This document shows, in pieces, positions 25,812 to 35,323 of a stretch of 64,000 bases of DNA (position 1 is the first letter of the stretch; every line of letters starts with the position of its first letter). Where the stretch lies: assembly GCF_003345255.1 (NCBI RefSeq), contig NZ_CP029331.1, forward strand, positions 806,001 through 870,000, in the 5' to 3' direction. Source of the DNA: Pseudothauera hydrothermalis (GTDB lineage: Bacteria > Pseudomonadota > Gammaproteobacteria > Burkholderiales > Rhodocyclaceae). The notes beneath the pieces are model-generated. The model was not told the DNA's origin. It saw only the letters and a program-made list of their open reading frames with translations, and did not search any database. Both the position numbers and the translations under genes were made by a program.

Positions 25812-26291
25812 TCAGAGCAGCGTCTGTTCGGCGACGATCACCCCATCGTCGTCGGCGTAGAGGTAGTGGCCCGGCACGAAGGTTACCCCGCCGAAGGTCA
25901 CCGGGATGTTTTGTTCGCCCACGCCTTTTTTGATGCTTTTTTGCGGGTGCGTGGCAAGTGCCAAGACGCCGATGTCCATCTTCCCGATTGCGCTTGCATC
26001 CCGGATGCAACCATAGACGACGATCCCGGCCCAGCCGTTGCTGACGCCGAGCTGAGCCAACTGGTCCCCGACCAGCGCGCAGCGCAGCGAGCCGCCGCCA
26101 TCGATGACCAGCACACGGCCTTCGCCGGGGCCCGACAGCGCGGTGCGCACCAGAGAGTTGTCTTCGAAAAGCTTGAGTGTGGCGATCGGGCCGCCAAATG
26201 AGCGCCGTCCGCCATAGCTACGGAACATTTGCGTGACCACGCGCACACGTCCTTCGTGGGCGTCGCACAGATCGGCGGTTTGAATGTTCAT
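25812..26291 (-). CDS. rraA: RraA family protein (regulator of ribonuclease E activity)
   Basis: The 159-residue protein matches RraA in length and motifs: [10 protein letters not shown] at the N-terminus and [32 protein letters not shown] and [14 protein letters not shown] further on. RraA binds RNase E and inhibits its action. The fold is shared with HMG/CHA aldolases, so some members are enzymes; the GD-x20-RD pattern of those aldolases (GDQL ... GCIRD) is in fact present. Start at 26291 has AGGAGA. It sits between the clpA terminator and aceA on the same strand. Confidence 0.9.
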   Translation of the reverse strand: MNIQTADLCDAHEGRVRVVTQMFRSYGGRRSFGGPIATLKLFEDNSLVRTALSGPGEGRVLVIDGGGSLRCALVGDQLAQLGVSNGWAGIVVYGCIRDASAIGKMDIGVLALATHPQKSIKKGVGEQNIPVTFGGVTFVPGHYLYADDDGVIVAEQTLL

Positions 26292-26346
26292 GGCATTCTC
26301 CTGACACGGTTGGTAGTGCCAGGGATGATAAACCAGGCGCGCACAC

Positions 26347-26376
26347 AAAAAAGCGCGGCCCGGTTGCGGGCCGCGC
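26347..26376 (-). terminator. Terminator of clpS-clpA
   Basis: On the minus strand GCGCGGCCCG-CAAC-CGGGCCGCGC, a perfect 10-bp stem (26353-26376), is followed by six T residues (26347-26352). It lies about 54 bases past the clpA stop and ends the clpS-clpA unit before rraA. Confidence 0.92.
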
Positions 26377-26429
26377 GCTTGGATCGATGGGCATCAATAA
26401 GACGCCCCAGTCAGAAACAGATGCGCAGC

Positions 26430-28703
26430 TCAGGTCGTGGCGACCTCCTCTTCGTCGAACCACAGTTTCACTTTGTCTTGGTCGTCCAGACCGATGGTGA
26501 CTTTGCCGCCGTTGACCAGCCGACCGAAGAGTAACTCGTCGGCGAGTGCGGCGCGGATGGTGTCCTGGATCAGGCGAGCCATCGGGCGCGCACCCATCAG
26601 TGGATCGAAGCCTTTTTCGGCCAACCAGTTTTTGAGCTCGTCGGTAAAGTGCGCTTCGACTTTTTTCTCATGCAACTGGGCCTCCAGTTCGATCAGGAAC
26701 TTGTCGACCACGCGCAAAATGATTTCGTGATCCAGCGGCTTGAAGGAAATCGTGGCGTCCAGCCGGTTGCGGAATTCCGGCGAAAACACGCGCTTGATTT
26801 CTTCCATCTCGTCGCCGGCCTCGCGCTTAGCGGAAAAACCGATCACCGACTTTTGCATCTGCTCGGCCCCCGCATTGGTGGTCATGATCAAGATCACGTT
26901 GCGGAAGTCAGCTTGACGACCGTTGTTATCGGTCAGCGTGCCATGGTCCATGACCTGTAGCAGGATATTGAAGATATCCGGATGGGCTTTTTCGATTTCG
27001 TCGAGCAGCAGTACGCAATGCGGTTTTTTGCTGATTTGCTCGGTGAGCAAGCCGCCCTGGTCGAAGCCGACATAGCCCGGCGGTGCGCCGATCAGGCGGC
27101 TGACTGCATGGCGTTCCATGTACTCCGACATATCGAAGCGTACCAGCTCGATGCCCAAGGTATAGGCGAGCTGGCGGGCGACTTCGGTTTTACCGACACC
27201 GGTCGGGCCGGAGAACAGGAAGCAGCCGATCGGTTTGGCCGGGTTGCCCAGCCCGGAGCGCGACATCTTGATCGCCTTGGTAAGCGCATCGATGGCCGCA
27301 TCCTGGCCGAAGACCACGTTTTTGAGATCGCGGTCGAGCGTCTTGAGTGCAGTCCTGTCGTCGTTGGAGACGGTGCGCGGCGGAATACGCGCGATTTTGG
27401 CGACGATCTCCTCGATCTCGTTTCTACCGATGGTTTTCTTTTGCTTGGATTTCGGCAGGATGCGCTGCGCTGCACCCGCCTCGTCGATGACATCGATGGC
27501 TTTATCGGGCAGGTGGCGGTCATTGATGTATTTGGCCGACAGCTCCGCCGCACTGGTCAGTGCCGCGGCCGAATATTTGATCCCGTGGTGCTCCTCGAAG
27601 CGGCTCTTGAGCCCTTTGAGAATCTCCACGGTTTCGGCTACGGTGGGCTCGACTACGTCGATTTTCTGAAAGCGGCGCGACAGCGCGTGATCTTTCTCGA
27701 AGATCTGCCGGTACTCGGTGTAAGTGGTGGCGCCGATGCACTTCAGTTGCCCGGAGGACAGCGCCGGCTTGAGTAGATTGGAAGCGTCCAGCGTGCCGCC
27801 CGAGGCTGCGCCCGCACCGATCAGCGTGTGGATCTCGTCAATGAACAAGATGGCTCCTTGATGCTCGGTGAGCTGTTTGAGCACCGCCTTGAGACGTTGC
27901 TCGAAATCGCCACGGTACTTGGTGCCGGCGAGCAGCGCACCCATGTCGAGCGCAAAAACCTGGGCATTCTCGAGGATCTCGGGGACGCGCCCTTCAACGA
28001 TACGGCGCGCCAGTCCTTCGGCGATGGCGGTTTTGCCCACGCCGGCCTCGCCGACCAATAACGGGTTGTTCTTACGCCGCCGGCACAAGGTTTGAATGAC
28101 GCGTTCGACTTCTTTCTCTCGGCCGATCAGCGGGTCGATCTTGCCCACCAGTGCCTGCTGGTTGAGGTTCTGGGTATAGCTCTCCAGTGCGCCACCGGCC
28201 GATTGAGACTCCTGCTCTTGTTCGGCGTGTTCAGGATCGTTGCGACCGGTTGCACCCGAGCCATGCTGCGGCGTCTTGGCAATGCCGTGGGAGATGAAGT
28301 TCACCACATCGAGGCGGGAAATGTTCTGCCGCTGCAGGAAATACACCGCATGCGAGTCCTTTTCGCCAAAGATCGCCACCAGCACATTGGCGCCGGTCAC
28401 TTCCTTTTTGCCGGAAGACTGCACATGCAAAATGGCGCGCTGGATGACGCGCTGGAAGCCTAGGGTAGGCTGGGTGTCGATTTCGTCGCTGCCTTCTACC
28501 TTGGGCGTGTGCTCATTGACGAATTCGGTCAGTTCGCGGCGCAGCTGCTCGATATTTGCGTTACACGCACGCAGAACTTCGGCTGCAGACGGGTTGTCGA
28601 GCAGCGCGAGCAGCAAATGCTCCACGGTGATGAACTCGTGACGCTTTTGCCGGGCCTCGACAAAGGCCATGTGCAGGCTGACTTCAAGCTCTTGCGCGAT
28701 CAT
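26430..28703 (-). CDS. clpA: ATP-dependent Clp protease ATP-binding subunit ClpA
   Basis: ClpA is the hexameric AAA+ unfoldase that feeds substrates to ClpP. The 757-residue product has the N-terminal Clp-N repeat, Walker A of D1 in [16 protein letters not shown] (near residue 215), Walker A of D2 in [16 protein letters not shown] (near 495), Walker [11 protein letters not shown], and the ClpP-docking IGF loop in KSVIGFSAK. ClpS is encoded directly upstream with no gap, as in most proteobacteria. No clpP gene is in the window. Confidence 0.98.
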   Translation of the reverse strand: MIAQELEVSLHMAFVEARQKRHEFITVEHLLLALLDNPSAAEVLRACNANIEQLRRELTEFVNEHTPKVEGSDEIDTQPTLGFQRVIQRAILHVQSSGKKEVTGANVLVAIFGEKDSHAVYFLQRQNISRLDVVNFISHGIAKTPQHGSGATGRNDPEHAEQEQESQSAGGALESYTQNLNQQALVGKIDPLIGREKEVERVIQTLCRRRKNNPLLVGEAGVGKTAIAEGLARRIVEGRVPEILENAQVFALDMGALLAGTKYRGDFEQRLKAVLKQLTEHQGAILFIDEIHTLIGAGAASGGTLDASNLLKPALSSGQLKCIGATTYTEYRQIFEKDHALSRRFQKIDVVEPTVAETVEILKGLKSRFEEHHGIKYSAAALTSAAELSAKYINDRHLPDKAIDVIDEAGAAQRILPKSKQKKTIGRNEIEEIVAKIARIPPRTVSNDDRTALKTLDRDLKNVVFGQDAAIDALTKAIKMSRSGLGNPAKPIGCFLFSGPTGVGKTEVARQLAYTLGIELVRFDMSEYMERHAVSRLIGAPPGYVGFDQGGLLTEQISKKPHCVLLLDEIEKAHPDIFNILLQVMDHGTLTDNNGRQADFRNVILIMTTNAGAEQMQKSVIGFSAKREAGDEMEEIKRVFSPEFRNRLDATISFKPLDHEIILRVVDKFLIELEAQLHEKKVEAHFTDELKNWLAEKGFDPLMGARPMARLIQDTIRAALADELLFGRLVNGGKVTIGLDDQDKVKLWFDEEEVATT

Positions 28704-29012
28704 TCAATTTTCCTCCATCACGCATGCCAGCGGATGCTGGTGCTGGCGAGCAAAGGAGACGACCTGCTCAACCTTGGTCGATGCGATGTCTTTGGGGAAA
28801 ACACCGCATACCCCCATGCCCTCTCTGTGGACTTGGAGCATGACCCGCGTGGCACGTTCGCGGTCCATGCCAAAAAATTTCTGCAGAACGACGACCACGA
28901 AATCCATCGGTGTGAAATCGTCGTTCAGCAACAGCACCTTATACAAAGGCGGAGGCCGGGTGCGCGTGCGTTCCGCCTCGAGTAAGAACTCGTCCTGCTT
29001 GTGCGTAGCCAT
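28704..29012 (-). CDS. clpS: ATP-dependent Clp protease adaptor ClpS
   Basis: ClpS binds N-degron substrates (Leu, Phe, Tyr, Trp at the N-terminus) and delivers them to ClpA. The 102-residue product contains the conserved core [20 protein letters not shown] and the C-terminal AREGMG-like [17 protein letters not shown]. The start used is ATG 29012 (MATHKQ); ATG 29021 (MIRMATH) is an alternative and neither has a strong ribosome binding site. Its stop abuts the clpA start. Confidence 0.95.
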   Translation of the reverse strand: MATHKQDEFLLEAERTRTRPPPLYKVLLLNDDFTPMDFVVVVLQKFFGMDRERATRVMLQVHREGMGVCGVFPKDIASTKVEQVVSFARQHQHPLACVMEEN

Positions 29013-29515
29013 GCGGATCATTCTAATCAAGTGGAAGCGGAGTGCAACCAAGTTCCCGCAGCCATCATGTGGGGGTATTGGAGCAAAAAACAACAGTCTC
29101 ACCGGTTGCGCCGTTGCGGCGCAAAGAACTTGGCCGGGGCTGTTTTTTCAGGTGATGGTGTGGCCGTCCGGGCGCGCTGAGTCTGAGTGCTCGGCGCGTG
29201 CTTCGAGTTTTCCAAGCTGGCCTTGAATCATCGGTCCGCGTTAAAACAGTTTGGCTTGTTGCGTCGCAGCATACCAGGCTTGCATGAAGTGCTTGACGCT
29301 GCCGCCCCAGTTGCGTAAAAGCAATTCCGTATGTCGTGCAAGGTGCAATGCGCTGACTGCGTCTGGCAAGGCCACGAACCATGTCAGCCGGACGGTGCAA
29401 ATGTTTCCCTGTGTCGGTTTCTCCGCTGTGGCAGTGCTGGTGAAGGGTCCTTCGCATCGACATGCTGGCCGGGTGTTCCGGCGTGTTTCATGTTCTCTTG
29501 AAGGATTGATGCAAT
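29013..29515. other. Intergenic region between clpS and the cold shock gene
   Basis: This 503-base gap lies between divergent clpS and the cold shock gene. Much of it may be the long 5' leader usual for cold shock mRNAs. I saw no tRNA or clear terminator. A minus-strand frame that ends at 29241 encodes a plausible 44-residue tail from a GTG at 29375 (see findings) but has no ribosome binding site. Promoters for both neighbours must lie here, but I cannot place them confidently. Confidence 0.5.
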
Positions 29516-29719
29516 ATGGCAACTGGCACTGTGAAGTGGTTCAACGACGCTAAAGGTTTTGGCTTCATCACCCCGGACGACGGCAGCGAAGATTTGTTCG
29601 CGCACTTTTCCGCAATCAATATGGGTGGGTTCAAGACCCTCAAGGAAGGCGAAAAGGTTTCCTTTGAAGTCACCCAGGGCCCCAAAGGCAAGCAAGCTTC
29701 CAACATCCAAAGGCTGTAA
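29516..29719 (+). CDS. Cold shock protein, CspA family
   Basis: The 67-residue single-domain protein has RNP1 as KGFGFITPD and RNP2 as DLFAHFSAI, so it binds single-stranded nucleic acid and melts mRNA structure. It begins [17 protein letters not shown], typical of the beta-barrel CSD fold. AAGGA lies 11 bases before the start. It is divergent from clpS, as cspD-type genes often are, and ends at a strong bidirectional hairpin shared with rpmG. Confidence 0.96.
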   Translation: MATGTVKWFNDAKGFGFITPDDGSEDLFAHFSAINMGGFKTLKEGEKVSFEVTQGPKGKQASNIQRL

Positions 29720-29814
29720 CCGACTGGGTGTGTGGATTGAGCGTCGAGCATTCTCGGCGCCGGCTTGCATAAGTTCCGTGACTTTGGACTGCGAGGTCTA
29801 AGCAGGCTGAAAGA

Positions 29815-29850
29815 CATAAGGCCGCCGGTGTGCCGGCGGCCTTATGTTTT
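29815..29850. terminator. Bidirectional terminator between the cold shock gene and rpmG
   Basis: CATAAGGCCGCCGG (29815-29828) pairs with CCGGCGGCCTTATG (29833-29846) around TGTG, a perfect 14-bp stem. TTTT follows on the plus strand and TCTTTC on the minus strand, so it can stop transcripts from both convergent genes. Confidence 0.9.
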
Positions 29851-29888
29851 GGTCCCGAAGCGCCGACCCAGGCGGCCAGCCCGGGCGC

Positions 29889-30056
29889 TCACTTGAGCTT
29901 GACTTCTTTGTAAAGGACGTGCTTGCGCGCAACCGGGTCGTATTTCTTGAACTCAAGCTTTTGCGGCGTCGTGCGCTTGTTTTTCGAGGTGGTGTAGAAA
30001 TGACCGGTGCCGGCAGTCGATTCCAGCTTGATTTTCTCGCGAATGCCTTTTGCCAT
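29889..30056 (-). CDS. rpmG: 50S ribosomal protein L33
   Basis: The 55-residue protein [20 protein letters not shown] and onward is L33 of the cysteine-free, zinc-independent type (no CxxC pairs), the same length as in E. coli. It lies 35 bases downstream of rpmB on the same strand, the usual rpmB-rpmG pair, and is followed by a strong hairpin terminator. Confidence 0.97.
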   Translation of the reverse strand: MAKGIREKIKLESTAGTGHFYTTSKNKRTTPQKLEFKKYDPVARKHVLYKEVKLK

Positions 30057-30091
30057 CTTGCTCTCCGTTCAGTGCGTGGCGGGTTTGGTCA

Positions 30092-30328
30092 TTAGACCTT
30101 TTCGCCGCGGGCGCGAAGTTCGGCCACGACTTCGTCAATGCCCTTTTTGTCAATGGTGCGCAGGCCGGCGTTGGAAACACGCAGGCTGATCCAGCGGTTT
30201 TCGGCTTCACTCCAGAACCGGCGGTTCTGCAGATTGGGAAGGAAGCGACGCTTGGTTTTGTTGTTGGCGTGGGAAACGTGATTTCCCACCATCGGTGCTT
30301 TACCGGTCACTTGGCAGACGCGAGCCAT
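30092..30328 (-). CDS. rpmB: 50S ribosomal protein L28
   Basis: The 78-residue product begins [20 protein letters not shown] and has the family segments [11 protein letters not shown] and [16 protein letters not shown]. Length and sequence are typical. It has its own likely promoter at 30367-30396 and is co-transcribed with rpmG. Start at 30328 has CTGGAG just upstream. Confidence 0.97.
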   Translation of the reverse strand: MARVCQVTGKAPMVGNHVSHANNKTKRRFLPNLQNRRFWSEAENRWISLRVSNAGLRTIDKKGIDEVVAELRARGEKV

Positions 30329-30366
30329 ACGATGCTCCAGGGAATTCGAATTGCGAAAAGCGTGCG

Positions 30367-30396
30367 ACTATACTCTACGCGGTCCATGTGGCGCAA
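30367..30396 (-). promoter_or_regulatory. Probable promoter of rpmB-rpmG
   Basis: On the minus strand TTGCGC (30391-30396) and TATAGT (30367-30372) are spaced by 18 bases. They lie about 40 bases upstream of rpmB in the gap after radC, so L28/L33 need not depend on radC transcription. Confidence 0.5.
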
Positions 30397-30458
30397 GTCC
30401 CTGAGCGGAAAACGTTTGCCCCGGCCAGGCGGGCTGCACGGCTGGCAGAGCGGTTGGG

Positions 30459-31136
30459 CTACAGCAGTCCGCGCTCGGCAAAGGATAAGGGTTGCCCATG
30501 GGCCGTGACCACGAAATGGTCCAGAACGCGTACATCCACCAGCGCGAGGGCATCTTTCAGGCTATGGGTCAGTCGCTCGTCGGCCTGACTCGGTTCGCAG
30601 GCGCCCGACGGGTGATTGTGTGCAAGGATGACGGCTGCGGCGTTACGCGCCAACGCCAGCTTGACCACTTCACGGGGATAGACGCTGGTTTGGGTCAGTG
30701 TGCCGCGAAAAAGCTCGACCGCATCGATCAGCCGGTTGCGCGCGTCGAGCAACAAGACGGCGAACACTTCGTGGGGGAGGTTGCCCAGACGCAGACGCAG
30801 CCAGTTACGGACCGCATCCGGGGTATCCAGTACGTCCCGTTGGGCCATCTCCTCGGCCAGCGCGCGCCGCGCCAGTTCCATCACTGCCTGTAGTTGGGCA
30901 TACTTCGCCAGCCCCATGCCGGGAATGCGGGCAAACTCGGCGGCAGGTGCGCTGCATAAGCGGCTCAAGGAGCCGAAATGGCTGAGCAGATCCCGGCCGA
31001 GGTCCACCGCGGTGCGACCGCGTACGCCGACACGCAAGAACAGTGCGAGGAGTTCGGCGTCGCTTAGCGTTTGCGCGCCATGGGCAAGCAGTTTTTCCCG
31101 CGGGCGTTCGTCCGCGGGCCAGTCGGTGATTGCCAT
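30459..31136 (-). CDS. radC: RadC family JAB-domain protein
   Basis: The 225-residue protein has an N-terminal helix-hairpin-helix part ([20 protein letters not shown]) and a C-terminal MPN/JAB domain with the metal motif [14 protein letters not shown]. RadC was once linked to DNA repair; its biochemical role is not settled. Start is ATG 31136 ([16 protein letters not shown]); a longer frame upstream overlaps the promoter region of coaBC. It is divergent from coaBC and followed by rpmB, the common proteobacterial order. Confidence 0.95.
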   Translation of the reverse strand: MAITDWPADERPREKLLAHGAQTLSDAELLALFLRVGVRGRTAVDLGRDLLSHFGSLSRLCSAPAAEFARIPGMGLAKYAQLQAVMELARRALAEEMAQRDVLDTPDAVRNWLRLRLGNLPHEVFAVLLLDARNRLIDAVELFRGTLTQTSVYPREVVKLALARNAAAVILAHNHPSGACEPSQADERLTHSLKDALALVDVRVLDHFVVTAHGQPLSFAERGLL

Positions 31137-31190
31137 GTTAATGGGTGAGTTGCCGGTGTCCGTTCTAATTTGCGTTTTTACCCTATTGGC

Positions 31191-32393
31191 ATGGAAGAGC
31201 TCAAGGGCAGGAATCTGGTACTCGGGGTGAGCGGAGGCATTGCAGCCTATAAGGCTGCGGAATTGACTCGCTTGTTGGTCAAGGCGGGAGCCCAGGTCGA
31301 TGTGGTCATGACTGAGGCCGCCACGCGTTTTGTGACCCCGGTTACCTTTCAGGCGCTCTCGGGGCGCACGGTTTGGACCGATTTGTGGGATGCGCGTATC
31401 GGCAACAACATGGCCCACATCGACCTGACCCGTGGCGCAGATGGCATCCTGATTGCACCGGCTTCGGCAGATATCCTGGCCAAGCTGGCGCATGGGTTTG
31501 CCGATGATTTGCTGACGACGCTGTGTCTGGCGCGTGAATGTGCGCTGATGGTGGCGCCGGCGATGAACCGGCAGATGTGGGAGCATCCGGCCACACGGCG
31601 TAATCTGGCGCAATTGCAGGCCGACGGTGTGGCGATTTTCGGTCCGGGTGAGGGTGATCAGGCCTGTGGCGAAACTGGTTTAGGCCGGATGCTGGAGCCG
31701 GAAGAGGTGCTCGAAGCGGTGGTGGCCTATTTTGCGCCGAAATTGCTTGTTGGACGCAAGGTGGTGATAACCGCAGGGCCAACCTTCGAGCCGATCGATC
31801 CGGTGCGCGGGATTACCAATACCAGCTCCGGCAAGATGGGCTATGCGCTGGCGCGCGCGTGCGTGCGCGCCAGCGCCGAGGTGGTGCTGGTGAGCGGCCC
31901 GGTGTCGCTGCCGGTGCCGCCGGGCGTGCGCCGGGTGGCAGTACAAAGCGCGCTGCAAATGCGCGATGCCGTGCTGGCCGAAGTACCGGGTGCGGCAGTA
32001 TTCATTGCTGTGGCCGCTGTGGCCGATTATCGCCCTGCACAAACGGCCGAGCACAAGATCAAGAAGTCGGGTGAGCCGATGCAGTTGTGGCTGACGCCCA
32101 ATCCGGACATTTTGGCCGAAGTGGCCGCATTGCCGCAGCCGCCGTTTTGCGTGGGTTTTGCGGCCGAAAGCCGTGAACTCGATGCCTATGCTGCGGCCAA
32201 GCGCGCAGCCAAACGGGTGCCGCTGCTGGTCGGCAATCTGGTGCAAGACGGCTTGGGGGGCGATGACAATGAAGTGGTGCTCTACGACGACCGTGGCCGC
32301 CACCCGCTCGGGCGGGCCACCAAGACGGAATTGGCCTGGCGTATCGTCGAACATTTAGCGGATTTACTGGCCGGCGGCACACAACAGGAGTGA
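31191..32393 (+). CDS. coaBC: Bifunctional phosphopantothenoylcysteine decarboxylase/synthase CoaBC
   Basis: CoaBC makes 4'-phosphopantetheine from 4'-phosphopantothenate and cysteine, two steps of coenzyme A synthesis. The N-terminal flavoprotein half has [14 protein letters not shown] and APAMNRQMW; the C-terminal synthase half has [20 protein letters not shown] and [10 protein letters not shown]. Length 400 residues is typical. ATG 31191 is preferred over a TTG at 31170. It is followed by dut 4 bases later, the standard coaBC-dut pair. Confidence 0.96.
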   Translation: MEELKGRNLVLGVSGGIAAYKAAELTRLLVKAGAQVDVVMTEAATRFVTPVTFQALSGRTVWTDLWDARIGNNMAHIDLTRGADGILIAPASADILAKLAHGFADDLLTTLCLARECALMVAPAMNRQMWEHPATRRNLAQLQADGVAIFGPGEGDQACGETGLGRMLEPEEVLEAVVAYFAPKLLVGRKVVITAGPTFEPIDPVRGITNTSSGKMGYALARACVRASAEVVLVSGPVSLPVPPGVRRVAVQSALQMRDAVLAEVPGAAVFIAVAAVADYRPAQTAEHKIKKSGEPMQLWLTPNPDILAEVAALPQPPFCVGFAAESRELDAYAAAKRAAKRVPLLVGNLVQDGLGGDDNEVVLYDDRGRHPLGRATKTELAWRIVEHLADLLAGGTQQE

Positions 32394-32397
32394 TGAA

Positions 32398-32847
32398 ATG
32401 CACAAGATCGATATCAAACTGATCGATCCGCGTCTGCGCAATCACGCACCGACTTATGCGACGCCCGGTGCTGCGGGACTGGATCTGCGCGCGTGTGTGG
32501 ACGTGCCGTTGACCCTGCACCCTGGCGAGACGGTGCTGGTGCCCAGTGGGCTGGCAATTCATTTGGCCGATCCGGGCCTAGCCGCACTGATTTTGCCGCG
32601 CTCGGGGCTTGGGCATCGGCACGGCATCGTGCTCGGCAATCTGGTGGGGTTGATCGATTCGGACTATCAGGGACAGATTTTCGTCTCGGTGTGGAATCGG
32701 GGACGGGAGACTTTCATCGTCGAACCCATGGAGCGCATTGCGCAGTTGGTGGTGGTGCCGGTCTTACAAGTTGGCTTCAACGTGGTCGATGAGTTCGCGC
32801 CCAGTGAGCGGGGCTGCGGTGGTTTTGGCAGCACCGGTAAACACTGA
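32398..32847 (+). CDS. dut: Deoxyuridine 5'-triphosphate nucleotidohydrolase (dUTPase)
   Basis: Dut hydrolyses dUTP to dUMP and diphosphate, keeping uracil out of DNA and feeding dTMP synthesis. The 149-residue trimeric-type enzyme shows motif 1 ([11 protein letters not shown]), motif 2 ([11 protein letters not shown]), motif 3 ([11 protein letters not shown]), motif 4 (RIAQLVVVP) and the C-terminal GGFGSTGKH arm. CAGGAGTGA just upstream is the ribosome binding site. The stop overlaps the start of the next Nudix gene. Confidence 0.97.
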   Translation: MHKIDIKLIDPRLRNHAPTYATPGAAGLDLRACVDVPLTLHPGETVLVPSGLAIHLADPGLAALILPRSGLGHRHGIVLGNLVGLIDSDYQGQIFVSVWNRGRETFIVEPMERIAQLVVVPVLQVGFNVVDEFAPSERGCGGFGSTGKH

Positions 32848-33281
32848 TGGCGGCAAGCGGGCATGTGGGCATCCCGGTTGGGGTGCATGTGGTGTTGGTG
32901 CGCGACGGTCGGGTGCTGATGATGCGCCGCGCAGGCACCGGGTTTTTCGATGGGTTATTCAGTTTGCCGGGCGGGCATGTGGAGCCGGGTGAATCGGTGC
33001 GTATGACCGCGGTGCGCGAGCTGCGCGAAGAGCTGGGGCTGGCGCTCGATCCGCAAGGCTTGCGTATGCTTGGTGTGGTTCATCGCCTGTCCGACTCCAA
33101 TCGCATCGATTTTTTCTTGGCGGCGGCGCAATGGTCGGGTGAGCCCCGAATTTGCGAGCCCCACAAGTGTGACCGGCTCGACTGGTTTTCCCGCGACGCT
33201 CTGCCGGCGGACTCGGTGCCTTATGTTCGGCGGGCGCTCGAAGCGGGCGCCGGCCCTTGGATTCTGGAATTGGGCTGGTAG
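32847..33281 (+). CDS. Nudix hydrolase
   Basis: The 144-residue protein has a full Nudix box: GGHVEPGESVRMTAVRELREE followed by LG (about residues 38-60). Gene overlap with dut by one base (TGATGG) suggests coupled translation, and the pairing hints at cleaning the nucleotide pool, but the actual substrate cannot be read from sequence. It is the last gene of the coaBC-dut unit; the next 169 bases (33282-33450) hold nothing I recognise. Confidence 0.9.
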   Translation: MAASGHVGIPVGVHVVLVRDGRVLMMRRAGTGFFDGLFSLPGGHVEPGESVRMTAVRELREELGLALDPQGLRMLGVVHRLSDSNRIDFFLAAAQWSGEPRICEPHKCDRLDWFSRDALPADSVPYVRRALEAGAGPWILELGW

Positions 33282-33450
33282 TCGAGGCGGCGGTAGTGTC
33301 GCGCGTTGATACGGCATTGCAAAATTGCTAAGACGGCACCGATGCATGGCGCTTGGCGTGTAGCGATCGCAGCCCATCCAAAAGATCGGTGAGGGGTCGA
33401 GCACCCACAATGCCGCAGATGCCCTACCGCGGTCGTTTTGCAGCGGCCTG

Positions 33451-34734
33451 CTAGGCGAGCATGTCGGCCCAGATGTTTTTTGCCCAGCCCAGTGCGTACT
33501 GGCCTTCGAGTTCGCTCGCCGCAGCCGAGACGCCGCCAGCGCCGTCGACCGGCATAAAAATTCTTTTCTCGGCATCGTACTGGTGCACCGAGGCCACATG
33601 GATGGCGTTTTTGCTGTCGACAAAGCTATAGCAGGTGTTCATGAGCACCGGGGTCGGGTTCGGTGCTTTGTTCGCCAGCAAGTTCAGGATGGCGGCCGTG
33701 GCCACCTTGGCATGCTGATTGGCCATATGTCCGGACTTGGGCATGGTCGGTGCCGGGAAGATGGCGTCGCCCAGCACATGGAGTCCCGGCACGCCTTTGG
33801 CTTCCATGGTGAGCCAATCGACGTCCACCCAGCGGTCGTTGATCAGCGGCAGACCCGTTCGGACGGCAATGTCGCCGGCGCGCATCGGCGGGATCACGTT
33901 CAGCACGTCGGCCTTGACTTCGTCGAACTCGAGCTTGGCGACACGGTTGTTGGCGTCCACCTCCAGAATCGCGCTGTTCGGGCGGTATTCGATGATGTTC
34001 TGATAGGTGCTGTTGAAAGCGTGTAGGAACAACCCCTTCTTGGACTGGATATCGTCGTTGGCGTCCAGGATGATGACCTTGGACTTGGGCTTGGCGGTTT
34101 TGAAGTAGTCGGCGACCAGGCAGGCGCGCTCATACGGCCCCGGCGGGCAGCGGTAGGGTGCCTTGGGGATCTGGATGGCATACACGCCCCCGTCGGGCAT
34201 CGCTTCGAGCTGCTTGCGCAGCAGCACGGTTTGCGCGCCGGCCTTCCAGGCGTGTGGGATCCGTTCGGTATGGCCGGCGAGTCCGCCCACTTCATCGAAC
34301 ATGAAATCGATCCCTGGGGCGAGCACCGCGCGGTCGTAGCCGATCGTGCCGCCTTGGGCCAGGCGCACGCGGCGCTCGATGGGGTCGATGCCAATCACAT
34401 CATCCTGGATGATCTTGACGCCCCAGGTTGACTTCAATCCGTCGTAGCCGACGGTAATGTCGGCCATGGTTTTTACGCCGCCGATGACCAGATTGGAGAT
34501 CGGGCAGGAGATGAACCGCGGGTTGCGCTCGATCAGGGTCACCGCCACCTTGCCCTGGCTCCACATGCGCAGGTATTTGGCCGCCGTGGCGCCGCCGTAG
34601 CCGCCGCCGATGACCACTACATGGCCACCCTTGCCGCCACCGGTACCGGCAAGGCTGGTCCGTGGTGGGCCTATAAGCGAAGTGCCGGCAGCCAACACAC
34701 TCAACGATTTGATGAAACCGCGTCTGTTCAGCAT
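33451..34734 (-). CDS. fccB: Flavocytochrome c sulfide dehydrogenase, flavoprotein subunit (FccB/SoxF-like)
   Basis: The enzyme oxidises sulfide in the periplasm and passes electrons to cytochrome c. The 427-residue precursor has a Tat signal with NRRGFIKS at residues 3-10, a dinucleotide-binding motif VVVIGGGYGGATAAKYL at 39-55, and Cys77 in FISCPISNLVIGG, the position that carries covalent FAD in characterised FccB. Redox-active Cys candidates lie in YRCPPGPYERAC and MNTCYSF. The partner cytochrome is encoded immediately upstream (19-base gap). SoxY and SoxZ are divergent. Confidence 0.94.
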   Translation of the reverse strand: MLNRRGFIKSLSVLAAGTSLIGPPRTSLAGTGGGKGGHVVVIGGGYGGATAAKYLRMWSQGKVAVTLIERNPRFISCPISNLVIGGVKTMADITVGYDGLKSTWGVKIIQDDVIGIDPIERRVRLAQGGTIGYDRAVLAPGIDFMFDEVGGLAGHTERIPHAWKAGAQTVLLRKQLEAMPDGGVYAIQIPKAPYRCPPGPYERACLVADYFKTAKPKSKVIILDANDDIQSKKGLFLHAFNSTYQNIIEYRPNSAILEVDANNRVAKLEFDEVKADVLNVIPPMRAGDIAVRTGLPLINDRWVDVDWLTMEAKGVPGLHVLGDAIFPAPTMPKSGHMANQHAKVATAAILNLLANKAPNPTPVLMNTCYSFVDSKNAIHVASVHQYDAEKRIFMPVDGAGGVSAAASELEGQYALGWAKNIWADMLA

Positions 34735-34753
34735 GGTTGTTCCGTCGCTGCTT

Positions 34754-35053
34754 TTATTGCTGTGTGGAGAAGTAATCGGCGATCAGCCCGAGCTGTTCGT
34801 CGGTGTATCCTTTGGCGATCTGATGCATGATGGATGCAGGCTTTTCGCTGCGCTTGAAGGCCATCAGCTTTTGCATCAGCTTGTCCCTGGATTCGCCGGC
34901 CAAGCTGTCCATACCGCCGACGCTCTTGCCGTCGGTGCCGTGGCAGTTGGCACAGGTGGCCGCAAGATTGCGGGCAAGATGGGGGTCTTGGGCATGGGCC
35001 GGGGCGCTTGCGCCGAGCACGCAAACCGTGGCCAGTGCGAGTTTGAGCTTCAC
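34754..35053 (-). CDS. Small periplasmic cytochrome c, partner of FccB
   Basis: The roughly 99-residue precursor has a Sec signal (MKLKLALATVCVLGASAPAHA) and one haem site, CANCHG, with a Met ligand candidate in SIMHQIAKGYT, giving a mature class I cytochrome of about 8 kDa. The GTG at 35053 is chosen because GAGAGG ends 9 bases before it; the ATG at 35062 abuts that same GAGAGG with no spacer, and ATG 35107 is a longer option. It lies directly before fccB, so it is probably the monohaem FccA/SoxE-type electron acceptor. A dihaem FccA would be longer. Confidence 0.88.
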   Translation of the reverse strand: MKLKLALATVCVLGASAPAHAQDPHLARNLAATCANCHGTDGKSVGGMDSLAGESRDKLMQKLMAFKRSEKPASIMHQIAKGYTDEQLGLIADYFSTQQ

Positions 35054-35233
35054 GACGTTCATCCTCTCGGGTGTGTAATTTGCGTTATCTGCAACAGCGG
35101 CGACCATGCCTGTTGCCGAACCGGCTCAGGGTATTGTGTCGGGGCAGTATAGCCCAGCGGCAAAAAGCACCGAGCTCGAAGCTGATCGACGCTGACGGCG
35201 GTGCGTTACGCTAGTGATGGGCAGGGCGCGTAA

Positions 35234-35252
35234 ATCGCGCACCTCGCGCGAT
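35234..35252. promoter_or_regulatory. Inverted repeat in the cytochrome c/soxY divergent region
   Basis: ATCGCGC-ACCTC-GCGCGAT has perfect 7-bp arms and lies between the divergent fcc and sox genes, about 70 bases before soxY. It is a candidate operator for co-regulating both units, for example by a SoxR-type repressor, but no regulator gene is nearby. Confidence 0.4.
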
Positions 35253-35290
35253 CGATACGGTCTTAAACGATAGCGCAAGTAAGCGGTATT

Positions 35291-35314
35291 TTTGCCACAA
35301 GGTTTGCCACAAGG
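35291..35314 (+). repeat. Tandem 12-base repeat covering the soxY ribosome binding site
   Basis: TTTGCCACAAGG occurs twice in direct succession (35291-35302 and 35303-35314). The second copy ends in AAGGAG, the ribosome binding site of soxY. It looks like a small local duplication. Confidence 0.8.
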
Positions 35315-35323
35315 AGAAAGCGA

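Noticed and set aside
33282-33450. Gap between the Nudix gene and fccB, checked for tRNA, terminator or small gene
   Set aside because: No cloverleaf, strong stem or coding frame visible in these 169 bases.
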